Below, piece by piece: positions 12,801 through 23,144 of a stretch of DNA of 64,000 bases. The position numbers and the translations under genes were made by a program. Under the pieces are notes generated by a model. It had not been told where the DNA came from. It worked only from the letters and a program-made list of their open reading frames with translations, and did no database searches. Positions within the stretch are counted from its first letter, which is position 1, and each line of letters begins with the position of its first letter. Source of the DNA: Phoronis australis (lineage: Eukaryota; Phoronida; Phoronidae); assembly GCA_002633005.1 (NCBI GenBank), contig NMRA01000164.1:93085-157084 (forward strand). The letters are read 5' to 3'.

Positions 12801-15800
12801 GAGTATGAAACAAATTGAGATTTCATGGGCGCACACAGGGGGTCTCGGGGGGGCTCGAATGAGGACCCAAATTTGGCGAATTGGGCAAAAAAGGTCCGCA
12901 TTAACAAAACACAAAGTCCAAGCAAACGAGATAAAAGTCCACAAAGGGCACAGGAATTCAGCGCGGATGCACAATTCGTAGGCCTGAACCTGGTGGGGCC
13001 CCATTTTTTTTTTAGCCCACGTTGATTTTTAAAAATTTTTTCAGTAAAAGTTCCGCATACCGAAAAATTCGAGCCCCCCTATATTTTAGGCTGGGTGCAT
13101 GGATGTTATAACCGTATATGGTCTGCCCCTTTAAATAGTTCACTCTCTCATGCCTCGTGTTATGCTAAAAACTTGCTTGCTGCTTGTTTTAGCACAAGTG
13201 TTTTGCATATATGCATTCTTGCCTAAGTTGAGATATGGCCACGGCTTCATGTACATACCTGTGAGCCAGAATACGCTGGTATACAAGTGACAAAGATTAC
13301 AATGCAATGATAAACTTCTGTCATTATGTATTGACAAGCTTCCTTGTTGTTCCTGACTTCAGTCATAAAATTTAAGCCTATATGCAGTTGACCTTTAACT
13401 TGGATTGACCTCAACATACCTGTTGTTGACCTTGTTCACAGGGTCCAGAGCACCCTCATCCTGGAAGAAGGTATTACACAAGTGGATTTCCCAGGACAGG
13501 TTACCTCCCAGACAATGACAAAGGCCGTAAGGTACAGGGTAGCAAGCTATAGTTTATTGTTTATAAAGTGATAACATTATGGGTTTTTTTATACATTCAG
13601 TTTCTTTTCTGTTACGGCTTTTTTGAAAAATCACCATGTAGTTGCCATGTCTTGAACTTGGGACCTCTAACTTCAAAGCAAGGACTCATCTGGCGGCCAT
13701 TTAAAAAAATGACGACTTGAACAGCACTTACTGTTTCAAGACAACCTCGACGAAAATGACTGCTAAACGATGAATTTTAAAATTTAGGATTAATAAATTT
13801 TATTGAAACTTACAATCCATTGTATTAGTTTAATGAATATTCAGAAGTAACTTGATATTAGAGCCCATTTCTGTCCATTTTTACTATAAATGCCAAAATG
13901 ACAATTGGCAAATACTGGCAGCTATGTTTTTGGGGGAATACCTTCCTGTTCTGTGACATCAGGGTGACCTTATATGGAATCCTTCCCATGACGAGTGTCA
14001 AGAAATATTGCATCCAGCACTAACTACTCATACATAGACACTTAATCTTTGAAATTGAAGTACATAGACCCGAAGTTCAAAGGATTTGCCATACTCTTAA
14101 CGCTAGTTGCCGACTCTCAAAGTGTATTCAACAGCCAATTTGAAATAGGAGAACATTCACGTTGAAAAATAATACCTGCCAAAATTCTAGGACTGACCTG
14201 CCGTACAAATGCCATCAATGTCATTGAACTTGCAAACCAGATATAACTTAGCTCAAACTTCCTCAATTTGTTCGCACTGTTCCGTTGCAACTCGAACGAA
14301 TGAATGAAAAAATTATCAAAAAATCCACGCAAGCTGAACGACGTTGCGAGAATGCAGTAAAAACTTCACATGAAAAAATTAAATGTTTTGTCTAATGTTG
14401 GTTATGTATTCAATGGCTAATTTAGCATGAAAGTAAAAGCCTCAAAAGACTTCAACTTTTTGCGGAATTCCATGATTTTGGGCGATTTGTGTTTCCTGTG
14501 TGTGCATGGCACTTTGTGCTGTATATGGAAAAAGTAGGTCAGCTAGTTACATGTTCAGTACCTGTTACTTCCGCTGTGAACCAGACCAGGATTAGTATGA
14601 AAGACTATGATTGGTTTTGGACCTGGTGAGTGTCAACAAAGTGTCCATTTATAATCCACTGCTGAAGACCCACGATGTCCCCATCACCAGTGGTGACGCC
14701 TGTAGCCAAACTCCAGGTGACTCCAGATTTGTGAGTAAAGCACTTGGAAATACAATTGGAAAACATAAAAATATGAGCACCAAATTCAAACACGGAGTTC
14801 CGACGTTTTTTTGTCATCTTATACGAAGCCAAGTTCGGGTACACTAGCATGAGTGCAAATTTGTCGTCACTCTTATTTTTGAGCAGAGATGTTTGCCTGT
14901 ATCGAGCGCTGGTGGGCCTGAATTGTGAATTTGTTGAGGATATGTGTTCTCTTGTTGACTTTAGACTTGCAGTACTGTGTGGTGTAACGAAATGTATTCA
15001 AGGATATATTTCTTCATGTCCTTTCAAATGCAACTGCATTAAAGATTAAAAGCAATACACTTTTCTTTTGAGAGTTTCTATATACATCGAGTTCTGAAGT
15101 CGTGCAGTAAATTATCTGTCTAACATGTACCTCTACACAGGTTATCTTACACAAAAGATTTACAGATCATGATTTTTCTAGTCTGGTGACAATGCACACG
15201 TCCTAAATGGAACAAACCTTTTAATGTTTGTTAAGTTTCCTTCTTTGCCGTCCTTTAAACAATAAAAACATGCAAACAGTGTGCTAAAACATAAGGAAAA
15301 TAACCTTTTTTATATAAATTACAATTTTTCCCTCAGCGGGAGGGGGATTCCCCCCTTCACGATCTCCCCTTTGGCGCTGCGTGCCTCAGAATCACGCTTT
15401 GCGTGACTCGTCATTCTCACGAATTTGGACTCCCACTTTTCAAATCCTAGATGAGTCCCTGCTTCAAAGCCTAGCATCTTAAGACCAATTTCCCGTAGGT
15501 GGGTGATTAATAGAGGCCTTTATATTACTTCACTCACTGCAGATTGATTCACCACACTCTTCCTCATCCAGTGAACGAGGGGTCAAGCCGCATCAGGTCA
15601 GCCCTCTCTTGATCCGCTTAGGAATTGAGTGTTTATGTGCGATTGAATTTAAGCAGTCTAATTATACGAGAAAGAGTTGTGATTTCCTTTTAGATTTCAT
15701 TATGTGGTAAAGAACTTTCTAGACCAATTTTGTAGGTTTTAAATTTTTTATTACTTGAAGGAAATGCAGGTATGTATTCACATACGCATAGATTATTACA

Positions 15801-16615
15801 ATGCGAAGTCATTATCCCCCTGTAATCTAGAGCCTGAGTGGATTTTGGAGAATTATCGCCCAAGGAGCGTTAGCCCCGAGGGCGATAATTATCCAAAATC
15901 CACTCGGGCTCTAGATAAGGAGGATAACGACTGAGAATATGTAATAATTACATGATTATACTATAGAATCAGAGGATTTTATTGACCGCATATGAAGTTA
16001 GATTTTCCTAGTGCTCATTCTTAAAATCTGCCAAATTGCCGTTTGTGTCTTAAATAACCTTGATTGTCGAGCCAACTAACTGAACTCAATCTCAAGTAAT
16101 AACAAATCCACCAGTTCTTCCCAAACCCTGGAGATTCGTTTCATGAAAAGTGACTAAAAGCTTATATCAGAAATTCAGTCTTTCACTCCACACAAAATAT
16201 TTTTTAGTTGTGTAGAGTGAAAGACTCAAAAGTCATTGTCCACGAAACCGACTCCAGAAATTTTTTCTCTTCTTAGTAATCACTTCTTATCTTAGTAATC
16301 ATATGGTTATTGGTCAGAACCTAAAGTTGCTTTTGATGGGAAGTGAGCTTGTAGTACAGGTTAAATAGGAACAACTTGATGCTCTTTTAGGTGCTGAAGC
16401 TTCTCAAGATAGCCTGGGACAGAAAGCTGACATTCACAATCAGTCAATCGGTCACCACCGGGCAGAGTGACACGGTGACGTGGAATGAAATACATCATAA
16501 GACCGAGTTTGGCTCTAATGCATCTGGCCATGGCTATCCCGATCCAAACTATCTGGACAATGTGTTGATGGAACTCTCTGTTCAAGGAGTTACGGAAGAT
16601 CTGTTAAAGTCCTAA
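3623..16615 (+). CDS. DTX: Deltex (DTX) E3 ubiquitin-protein ligase, 7 exons, 453 aa
   Basis: Joined exons 3623-3824, 5617-5992, 8639-8745, 9694-9893, 10686-10847, 13442-13531 and 16391-16615 give 1362 nt, 453 residues plus stop. Domain order is that of Deltex: WWE1 (about 8-70), WWE2 (about 86-160), a short linker, RING-H2 (C249, C252, C277, H279, H282, C285, C301, C304) and the Deltex C-terminal (DTC) domain (about 310-453) with the family signatures GPEHPHPG and WNEIHHKTE. Known role of the family: WWE domains bind the Notch ankyrin repeats (and poly-ADP-ribose in some members), RING recruits E2, and DTC binds NAD+/ADP-ribose and ubiquitin. The start codon sits in a strong Kozak context (gccATGG) and begins the WWE domain almost at once. 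The protein is shorter than human DTX1/2/4 (about 620 aa) because the proline-rich linker is nearly absent. Intron 3 is GC-AG. I cannot assign it to one vertebrate paralogue; a single ancestral DTX1/2/4-type gene is likely. Confidence 0.95.
4180..4650 (-). repeat. Dispersed repeat family F copy in DTX intron 1
   Basis: Same orientation as the copy at 1-430 and aligned nearly end to end: gccagctaggt at the start, actcaccttgcccattgcag in the middle and aaaccagttccgataat at the end. Older or more diverged than the 1-430 copy by eye. Confidence 0.75.
5617..5992 (+). CDS. DTX: DTX exon 2: WWE2 and start of linker
   Basis: Acceptor is tgccag|GTACAG; the frame from exon 1 gives [11 protein letters not shown] and then the second WWE core GVVWQWEGD. 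The exon ends in a serine- and alanine-rich basic stretch ([18 protein letters not shown]), which is the start of the linker. Donor is TCTAG|GTATGT, leaving two bases. Confidence 0.95.
5993..7537. other. DTX intron 2, left part; nothing recognised
   Basis: AT-rich intron. I found no coding similarity or clear repeat structure before the element starting at 7538. Confidence 0.4.
7538..8253. mobile_element. Short TIR element (CRGTGTTCTCYAC ends) in DTX intron 2
   Basis: Left end CGGTGTTCTCCAC (7538-7550) and right end GTAGAGAACACTG (8241-8253) are inverted repeats. Flanks cctac and actac share four of five bases, a likely 5-bp target duplication. Interior parts (cagcaaacaaaag, gttcctttaata, gacacctgtt) recur inverted in the larger element at 48540-52409, so this is probably an internally deleted relative. 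Non-coding. Confidence 0.7.
8639..8745 (+). CDS. DTX: DTX exon 3: linker, ends at a GC donor
   Basis: Acceptor is tttccag|CC. It encodes 36 low-complexity linker residues ([17 protein letters not shown], later GGLGHINI). The nearest GT donor (8750) would put exon 4 out of frame. The sequence ATAG|GCAAGT at 8746 fits the GC-AG donor consensus exactly and restores the frame into the RING exon. Confidence 0.85.
9694..9893 (+). CDS. DTX: DTX exon 4: first half of RING-H2
   Basis: Acceptor is ttttttag|AA. Residues 229-295 contain [12 protein letters not shown] and [15 protein letters not shown], which supply six of the eight zinc ligands (C249, C252, C277, H279, H282, C285). Donor is CCAAAG|GTAGTG, in phase 0. 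Confidence 0.95.
9894..10685. other. DTX intron 4; nothing recognised
   Basis: AT-rich intron with no detectable repeat or gene. Confidence 0.4.
10686..10847 (+). CDS. DTX: DTX exon 5: end of RING and start of DTC
   Basis: Acceptor is atttcag|[18 protein letters not shown] supplies the last two RING cysteines (C301, C304). The DTC domain starts directly afterwards with PPGTM and SLPGY, the usual Deltex spacing. It has 54 codons, phase 0 at both ends, and donor ACTCAG|GTATGA. Confidence 0.95.
10935..12299 (+). mobile_element. Kolobok-like THAP element, copy A (DTX intron 5), decayed
   Basis: The most decayed of three related copies. The THAP-coding part (about 11062-11240) has stops and frameshifts but still shows gcaaaccatgaagctgcgag. 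The right half (12050-12299) matches copies B and C, including tccgtctgcc and the right terminus ggtgtcattctctttTAA with TTAA at 12296-12299. The left terminus could not be placed; homology begins around 10935. Confidence 0.75.
12824..13095 (+). repeat. Dispersed repeat family D, copy 1
   Basis: It pairs with 19826-20062 in the same orientation: both have a poly-G/C-flanked start (ggggggctc), then atttggcgaa, tgggcaaaaa, acgagataaaagtcc or acgagacaaaagtcc, and a C-rich end before ggctgggt. Non-coding; open frames through it are spurious. Confidence 0.7.
13442..13531 (+). CDS. DTX: DTX exon 6: DTC domain
   Basis: Acceptor is gttcacag|GGTCC. Thirty codons include GPEHPHPG and [11 protein letters not shown], the best conserved part of the DTC fold. 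Two GT donors overlap here (13532 and 13539). The first keeps the conserved junction GRK|VLKLLK, so I chose it. Confidence 0.95.
13532..15792. other. DTX intron 6, left part; nothing recognised
   Basis: About 2.2 kb of AT-rich intron. Two short overlapping frames (14605-14850 on both strands) have no recognisable similarity. Confidence 0.4.
15793..15947. repeat. Foldback palindrome (MITE-like hairpin)
   Basis: Two arms of about 65-70 bases pair around a loop of about 20. The inner 36 bases per arm are near-perfect: TCTAGAGCC and GGATTTTGG, then ATTATCGCCC, against GGGCGATAAT, CCAAAATCC and GGCTCTAGA. The outer part is less perfect (attattac...tcattatcc against ggataacga...gtaataat). It lies in DTX intron 6 and would form a long hairpin in the pre-mRNA. 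Confidence 0.8.
16177..16226. repeat. Short hairpin
   Basis: Arms 16177-16195 (agtctttcactccacacaa) and 16208-16226 (ttgtgtagagtgaaagact) are complementary with one mismatch, around a 12-base AT loop. It sits 165 bases before the last DTX exon. Confidence 0.7.
16391..16615 (+). CDS. DTX: DTX exon 7: end of DTC and stop
   Basis: Acceptor is gctcttttag|GTGCTG. Residues 380-453 hold [18 protein letters not shown] and [13 protein letters not shown], which in studied Deltex proteins form the ADP-ribose/NAD+ pocket, followed by GVTEDLLKS and a TAA stop. Length and C-terminus match the family, so the protein is not truncated. Confidence 0.96.
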   Translation: MLKLLKIAWDRKLTFTISQSVTTGQSDTVTWNEIHHKTEFGSNASGHGYPDPNYLDNVLMELSVQGVTEDLLKS

Positions 16616-16787
16616 TTCTGTTCAAGGATGATGATTAGGTTTATAATTGGGCTGATGAATAGGGGACATTTGCAATTGTGATAATACTTATGCTACATCT
16701 AGCTTGAAGGACAGCTTTAAAAGGTTACAGTAAACTTTCTTTGTTTTTGACATTCCTAAAATTTGGAACACTGAAATTCTAGCCAAA

Positions 16788-16793
16788 ATTAAA
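16788..16793 (+). terminator. Possible poly(A) signal of DTX (ATTAAA)
   Basis: ATTAAA lies about 175 bases after the DTX stop, before the repeat array that starts at 16935. It is the commonest variant poly(A) signal, but short AT-rich words are frequent here, so this is only a candidate. Confidence 0.3.
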
Positions 16794-16934
16794 TTTTTTA
16801 GCTCTGAAAATTGGGACATGGTAATATCAGCATTCATCATGGTTCTCAAGTATTGCATTTTGTATCAAGAAAGTCTGAGATGAAATTGTCGAAAAAAGCT
16901 CACTGGTAATGCAAAATTCATCTTGTGATTTTTT

Positions 16935-18874
16935 ATGCGCCCACATGTTTATATGTGGACGCATTATGCCGTCATCTCCGTCCATCCAGCGTTCGTCCGT
17001 CCGGCGTCCGCTGCTTTTATCTCCAAAACGCCTTAGCGTATGTTCATGAAATTTTGCACATGTGTTCCTGCCGTGAATGGGACTGCATGAGCGAACTTTC
17101 GGACAGATCCGACTTCCAGTATGCCCTCTAGTGGTAATTTTAGTTTTTTACGTTTACCTCTGTATCGGATTTTCATAAAATTTGGTATATAGGCACCTAT
17201 TAGGGAGGTGACGCTATCCTCCCGTTTTCAGATGCATTTGATGTAGTTTGCACCACCTAGTGGCCATTTTTACTGTTTTCGAGTCTCTTTTTTTGCGTCC
17301 ACCCCTCTATCAACCAAACCGCTCAAAGGATGATTGTGAAAATTGGCATGTATGATCTTACTATAAAGTGGACGGCTGACGATGATTTTCCAACAACTTT
17401 GACTTTTGAGTTTTGTTCTTTTGCACCTATGGCTGTATCCCCTAAACCGTTCACAGGATCTTAACTAAATTTAATAAGTGTATTTGTATGATATTAACAA
17501 CCGAGGACAACGACTTTCAGATGGATCTGACTACTGGTGTGCTACCTAGTGGCAATTTTATTTTTTTTATGTTTACCTCTGTATGTTCAAAGGTCCTAAA
17601 CGTGTTTTCATAATATTTGGCTTACAGGCATCTGTTAATGAGGTGACGCTATCTCTCCATTTTCAGATGGATTCAACCTAGTTTGCGCCACCTAGTGGCC
17701 ATTTTTACTGTTTTCAAGTCTGTTTTTCGGCGTCCACTCGTCTATCAACCAAGCGGCTTTCAGGATAATTGTGACAATTTGCAGGTATGTTTTTACTATA
17801 AAGTGGACGGCTGACGACATTTTTCCGACGAGTTTGGCTACTGTGGCCCATCCTAGTGGCAGTTTTGTTGTTTGGCGCTCATGGCTGTATCTATTAACCG
17901 TTTGCAGGATCTTCACTCAATTTAGCAAGTGTATTTATATGATGTTGTCAATGGACAACGACGACTTCGGACGGATCTGACTTCTGGTGTGTCCCCTAGT
18001 GGCAATTTTAGTTTTTTACATTTACCAGTCTGTATCTTCAAAGGTCCTCAACAGATTTTCATAAAATTTTGAATATAGGCATCTATTGGTGAGATGATGC
18101 TATCATCCAGTTTTCGGATGGAATCGAGGTATTTTGCACCACCTGGTGGCCATTTTTGCTGTTTTCAAATCTTGTTTTTGGCATCCACCCCTCTATCAAC
18201 CAAATCATTCTAGGGATGGTTTTGAAAATTGGCGTACATGTTTTCAGTGTGAAGAAGACGTTTGATGGTGACTGACTACTGTGGCGCCTCCTAGTGGTAG
18301 TTTTGTTTTGTTTTGCGCCCATAGCTGTATCTTCACAACCCACTGCAGGATCTTTATTAAATTTTGGAAGTGAATTTATATGAAGATAACAGATGACGAC
18401 TTTCAAGCGGATGGAACGGACGCTGTGCCCCCTAGTGGCAATTTTAGTTTTTTATGCTTACCTTTGTATCTTCAAAAGTCCTGAACGGATTTTCATGAAA
18501 TTTGGTATGTAGGCACCTATTAGTGAGGTGACGCTATCCTCCCGTTTTCAGATGGATTCGACATAGTTTGCGCCACCTAGTGGCCATTTTTAGTGTTTTC
18601 GAGTCTGTATTTGTGCGTCCACCCCTCTATCAACCAAACCGCTCAAAGGATGATTGTGAAAATTGGCATGTATATGCTTACTATGTAGAGGACGGTTGAC
18701 GATGATTTTCCGACGATTTCGACTACTGTGGCGCCTCCTAGTGGCAGTTTTGTTTTTTTTGCAGGATCTTTACGAAATTTGATAAGTGTATTTATAAGAT
18801 GTTAACAAGAGACGATGACGACTTTTGGACGNATACATTCGTGGGCGCATTTCAACACTCTGCGTTGCTCGTTT
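16935..18874 (+). repeat. Array 1 of the CTCF-motif repeat family
   Basis: It begins with the palindromic end ATGCGCCCACAT (16935) and CGTCCG-rich sequence, and ends GTGGGCGCAT (18841-18850) plus ttcaacactctgcgttgctc. The interior is about a dozen diverged monomers of roughly 145-160 bp, three of which form a higher-order unit near 450 bp. Monomers start at CCTAGTGG, seen near 17256, 17545, 17691, 17852, 17995, 18290, 18434, 18576 and 18738. Read on the minus strand these are CCACTAGG-GGC motifs; 17685-17698, 18425-18438 and 18570-18583 fit the CTCF core consensus CCASYAGRKGGCRS exactly. The ambiguous base at 18832 suggests an assembly join. Confidence 0.85.
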
Positions 18875-19825
18875 AATTTGAAACGGCCAATATGCCCTAT
18901 TTCTAAAATTTGGGACGAGCTCTGACCTTGTGGAAAATAATTAATTTCTTATTGTCTCAAATGGTAGAATTTTTATTGTATTACCTAGGTTGCCAATCTG
19001 TTCATGCTGGACGCATTTTAAAGCTTGGGAGTATGCAGGAGAGCTGGTTGTGTTAGAGCATTTTGTAAGTGAGCTGTCAGTCACTGTTCTTCTAGCTCAT
19101 TCTCTTGAGCAGTGACAACTCCTCTAGTTGACCTCTACTGCCACCTGGTGACGTTTGGAGGCACATCCACTTCAGAGTAGGGGTCTTGGTGGCTCTCATT
19201 ATATGTGAAATCCTATACCTTGTGATGAGTTGAGGAACACTTCATGAAAAGAACCTTGTTTAGTTTATAGGGCAAACATTGAAACTGGCATAAGTCAGGT
19301 CCTAGCAGGCAGAAGCGTTAAACACCAGTAAAGCAAAAACTGACTTATCCAAGCTGGCAGTGCATAAACTAGAATATATCAAACTTATCGGCAAAACCTA
19401 GATGCATGGCCTGCAAAAAGTGTGACAAAATTGAATATGTGTGTTACACTAATTTTTACCCTCCTATGAGCCTCTCCCTTTCTTTTGTACATATTTTTGC
19501 ATGTTTTGAAATTTTTTATGTACTGTAGCCATTTTGCCATCCATCCTCTGAATACAGCTTGACAATGGTGGCTGTTTTACCATCGAAACATGTCGCTACA
19601 TTTTAGTTGTTTTCTTTAATCACTTGTGTTCGTCAGTGCGAGACCTTTTGTGTATTTGTAAATGAGTGCTTGTTATCAAAATAACAGGTGTACGTAGCAG
19701 AGTCCACCCTTACCACGTACTGCATCGAATTTGAACTCCAACCACAGACAATTTTATGCAAGTAATCTGGGTCTTGTCACTTTCTGTGGCAAAAGCATCT
19801 GGATGTTTAAATTCAGGTTCATTGC
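18875..19825. other. Intergenic; nothing recognised
   Basis: Between array 1 and repeat D copy 2, in the gap between the convergent DTX and FET genes. No coding or repeat signal seen. Confidence 0.4.
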
Positions 19826-20062
19826 CAAACATGCGTGAACCCAGGGGGGCTCAAATGAGCCCCCCCCCCCCATTTGGCGAAGTGGGCAAAAAGGTCTGCC
19901 TCAGAGAAACAAAAAGTCTGAAAAAACGAGACAAAAGTCCACTAAAAAGGCACAGACGCACAGTGAAGGTGGTATCCCATTTTTTTAGTCCTCCCACTTT
20001 GTTATCAGCAAAAGAGGTCCACGTCAGAAATACGAGCCTCCCCCCATATTAAAGGCTGGGTC
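19826..20062 (+). repeat. Dispersed repeat family D, copy 2
   Basis: Partner of 12824-13095, with a 14-base C run at 19860-19873. Same order of blocks: ggggggctc, atttggcgaa, tgggcaaaaa, acgagacaaaagtcc, then a C-rich end and aggctgggt. Confidence 0.7.
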
Positions 20063-21680
20063 TTTTGCATAGGTAGAATTTTTGTAGTGTATGGTAAGAG
20101 TATGCACCTGTTGGTTTACACCCCATGAGGTGGCAAATCGCGTTATTCAAGAAAACAAAGGTAATCCAACAAAATAGCGTTTTTCAATCTTGGTGGCTAA
20201 TTCTGCCTACATAAAAATTACCTGTAATAACTACTAGGGTGATGAATTTGACCTCCGACCTGTGGTCATGACAGGAATTCTTGATAATTTTGTCTGAATA
20301 CTAGAGGCTTGTATTATAGCTATACTGGTGGTTCGACAGATTAGAGAATTTTGGATTTGACCATCTATTTGTGGCTCCCTTCCAATTCAGGACAAATCTC
20401 AACTTAGTTCTCATCAAGTTTGAAAAACAAATTCGGAATGTTTTTCTTTACTTTCAAGCTCCATACTCATCAAATTAACGTCCAAAGCATTACATTGAGA
20501 AACTGAAAAATTAGCGTGGACGATCACCATGTGTTTAAGGAACTCTATGTCCAAACTGCATATAGATTGTGTGTACAACTGAGCACAAGTATTTAATTTA
20601 AAAAACTATGGTGTTACGGTTGACAGATGTAATACAGTAAGGTGACATTTTTAAATACTGGCTAACGGACTGACTGGACAGTGAGAATTTGAATGTGCGT
20701 AAAGCCAAAGAATTTGCAACTTGTTTTATAAATGGTCATTTTGTAAAGCTGCGTTTCCCAATGCTAGTTGGCTGAAAAATAAAACAAAGCCTTTACTCTC
20801 ATAAAATCTGTCTTGTAATATTGCTTACGGTGACGGTACTATTTCCATTACTTACATAAAAATCAGCGATTAGAGAAAACACTTAATTGTGGATTTGAAA
20901 ATGACGCGTACGCACCACCTACGACACTTGAGTTGCAAGCTAGTTCCGCAATAATTCAAGATTGGATGAACATGGTAATCTTTTTAAAGCCACCCCCCAA
21001 GTGATTCTGTAACAAATTTACCACTGAGGGCTGAACACCAGTACAACACACATTTTCAATAATAAAGTACATATTTTTATTTTGGACCACAATCATGGAA
21101 ATTCTTTGGCATGCTCTCAACTATGCCAAAATTTGTTTAGTCTCTAACCATGCGGCAGTTGTTTTCATAGCTGTTAATGGACATCAGTTGCAGGCCTCAA
21201 CCCGAATTGTACAGCCTGGCATGTCACAACTTACAGAACTTACAGACAGTGGTAGCTGGTTTGCTGTTGCTCCTTTAGGCCACGAAACTCATTCTCACTT
21301 GCATGTTTCACTTTTAACTCCTTTGGACGCTAGCTCCTTTTCAGTAAACATATGCAACTTTTCTTTATTGCTAGGTCATTCATTGGCAACACCCGTGCAG
21401 TTCGACATCTACTTAATCAACTAATATGCAAGACTCACAGATGACCAAACCCACAATGCAGACCAGCACCCTTAAACAGTACACACCATGGATTTTTTGC
21501 ACATTTTGAATTACCGGTTGCCACAGACTAAATGTATCACGTAAAATTTAGCTAAACCCATGTTTATTTTGTGTAATTAGCTCGAAATTTTGATTTTTCT
21601 TTCACTTTTGCCAATTTTCACATTTCCCGCCATGTGACATCATGGGTTGAACACAAGAGATCAGTGACTAGCATTGAACA
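20063..21680. other. Intergenic; nothing recognised
   Basis: Includes an open frame at 21095-21424 with no recognisable domain. No repeat structure seen. Confidence 0.4.
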
Positions 21681-21950
21681 ATGGCGGAGAGCAGTGAATT
21701 TGAAAGCGACGATTATGAGCAAGAATTGAATGAATACGATGAAGAAACGTACGGGAATGGTGGCCAGGATGAGGAAATTGGGTTGCACGAAAGCGAGAAC
21801 AAGTTTGATGTGCTTCCGGGTGTGTACTTTTCTACTTTGAGCCTTACGAACTGGATCGATCCTCTCGCGAGAGAAGTGGCCTCGGGCTCAGCGAGTCAAC
21901 CCAGTCATCCAACAGATGATCCTGAATTAAGAGCCGATGTTTCTGAATGA
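21681..21950 (+). CDS. Unassigned open reading frame, acidic 89 aa
   Basis: ATG follows cattgaacaATGG, a fair start context. The product is strongly acidic at the start (MAESSEFESDDYEQELNEYD and further Glu/Asp) and then neutral. It lies between the convergent DTX and FET genes. I do not recognise a domain. The acidic bias is unlike random AT-rich sequence, so it may be the first exon of a small gene or a transposon protein, but no matching downstream exon was found and a frameshifted continuation in 21937-22350 shows no clear similarity. Confidence 0.25.
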   Translation: MAESSEFESDDYEQELNEYDEETYGNGGQDEEIGLHESENKFDVLPGVYFSTLSLTNWIDPLAREVASGSASQPSHPTDDPELRADVSE

Positions 21951-22355
21951 TAAATATTGTCCTTTAGTGAACCAGGCCTTCATCGTAACATCTCCTGTGA
22001 CTGGAGTCGAAATACGAGTCCTCAAAGAGGGCAAAACACAGAGTGGCCCCGGACCGAATCGCTTGGTCCACGATGAGGTCCCACACTCTCGTTCGGCGCA
22101 CGAAACGATGCCACTTCTGCGCAACTCTGGTGTCCTTGGGAACACCGGCAACACATCTTTTGATCCCTCTACGAACCTTCTTGACGCTAAATGTACTTTG
22201 CTTTCACTTCACTCTATACACTTTGTCTCTGATCTGAACAGTATGGCGAAGGACTTGGGTTTAACCCGTGACGTTGTATATAATTATTATTTTTTCAATT
22301 TTTGCGTGTTTCTTAATGAGCTGTGCGCTAAAGGCACTGAAATCAAGTAAGATAA

Positions 22356-22361
22356 TTTATT
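22356..22361 (-). terminator. Possible poly(A) signal of FET gene (AATAAA)
   Basis: Read on the minus strand, AATAAA is the first canonical poly(A) hexamer I see after the stop, giving a 3' UTR of about 550 bases. Position and sequence fit, but nothing else confirms it. Confidence 0.3.
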
Positions 22362-22909
22362 TTGAGGTACTAGAGTCGTGTTGTGTACACTTTAAAACCA
22401 CACAAGTCATGCTGAAAATATCAGTCCAGACTTCAAAATCTGGATGGGCATTCTGGTCGATGAGATTGAAATTTGGTGACTGGGTAGAGCATTTTCGGTT
22501 CATGTCATGAGTTCAGGGGCATACTCTCGGGGATTTGCACTGTGGGTTCGATGTTTGATGGTCCAAGACTGGTAGAGTTCATAGCTAGGACTTATAGAAA
22601 ACGCCATGACATCACTCCCTTTTCCAGCTACACAGTATACGCATGTAGCACAAATCTGAGCAGCAAATCCAAAACAAAATAACGTTGAACCTTTACTTTT
22701 ACATTGGACAGATAAAATAGCTACACACATACAAAAATGACAATGTTACAAATGTTCTCTATTTGTTCAATGTCCTTATGTTTGTCCAGCAGAGAATGAA
22801 CATAGTGCACGTATTCCATTTCCATCGCATTCTTAACTCTCTATACGTGGTCTGGCTTAGTCAGTAACTGTGCACACATATGCATACCACCAATTCAACT
22901 CTAATCAAC

Positions 22910-23144
22910 CTAGTAGGGTCGGTGCCTCTGGTCATCTCTACCACGACCTCTGAACCCCCCGCGACCTCCACCACGACCTCGGTCGCCTCCCCTGTCATAT
23001 CCTCCTCGGCCACCACCACCACGACCACGGAAACCACCTCCTCGACCACCACTGTAACCACCTCCACCGCCGCCAAAATCAGAGCGAGGTTTATGGCAAA
23101 GGTTGCAGCAATCGCGCCACGCAAAGTTCTTGTTACCACACCCA
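22910..23144 (-). CDS. FUS: FET exon 13: zinc finger, RGG tail, PY nuclear signal
   Basis: Acceptor is aattctag|TGGGTG. It codes [20 protein letters not shown], completing the C-x4-C-x10-C-x2-C zinc finger. Then follow [16 protein letters not shown] and more RGG repeats, ending DDQRHRPY and a TAG stop. The final R-x-PY is the transportin-binding signal mutated in human FUS-linked disease. Confidence 0.97.

Noticed and set aside
16935-18874. CRISPR-like interpretation of the regularly spaced short motif
   Set aside because: Whole ~150-bp monomers are related, not just the short motif, and this is animal nuclear DNA; it is a tandem repeat.
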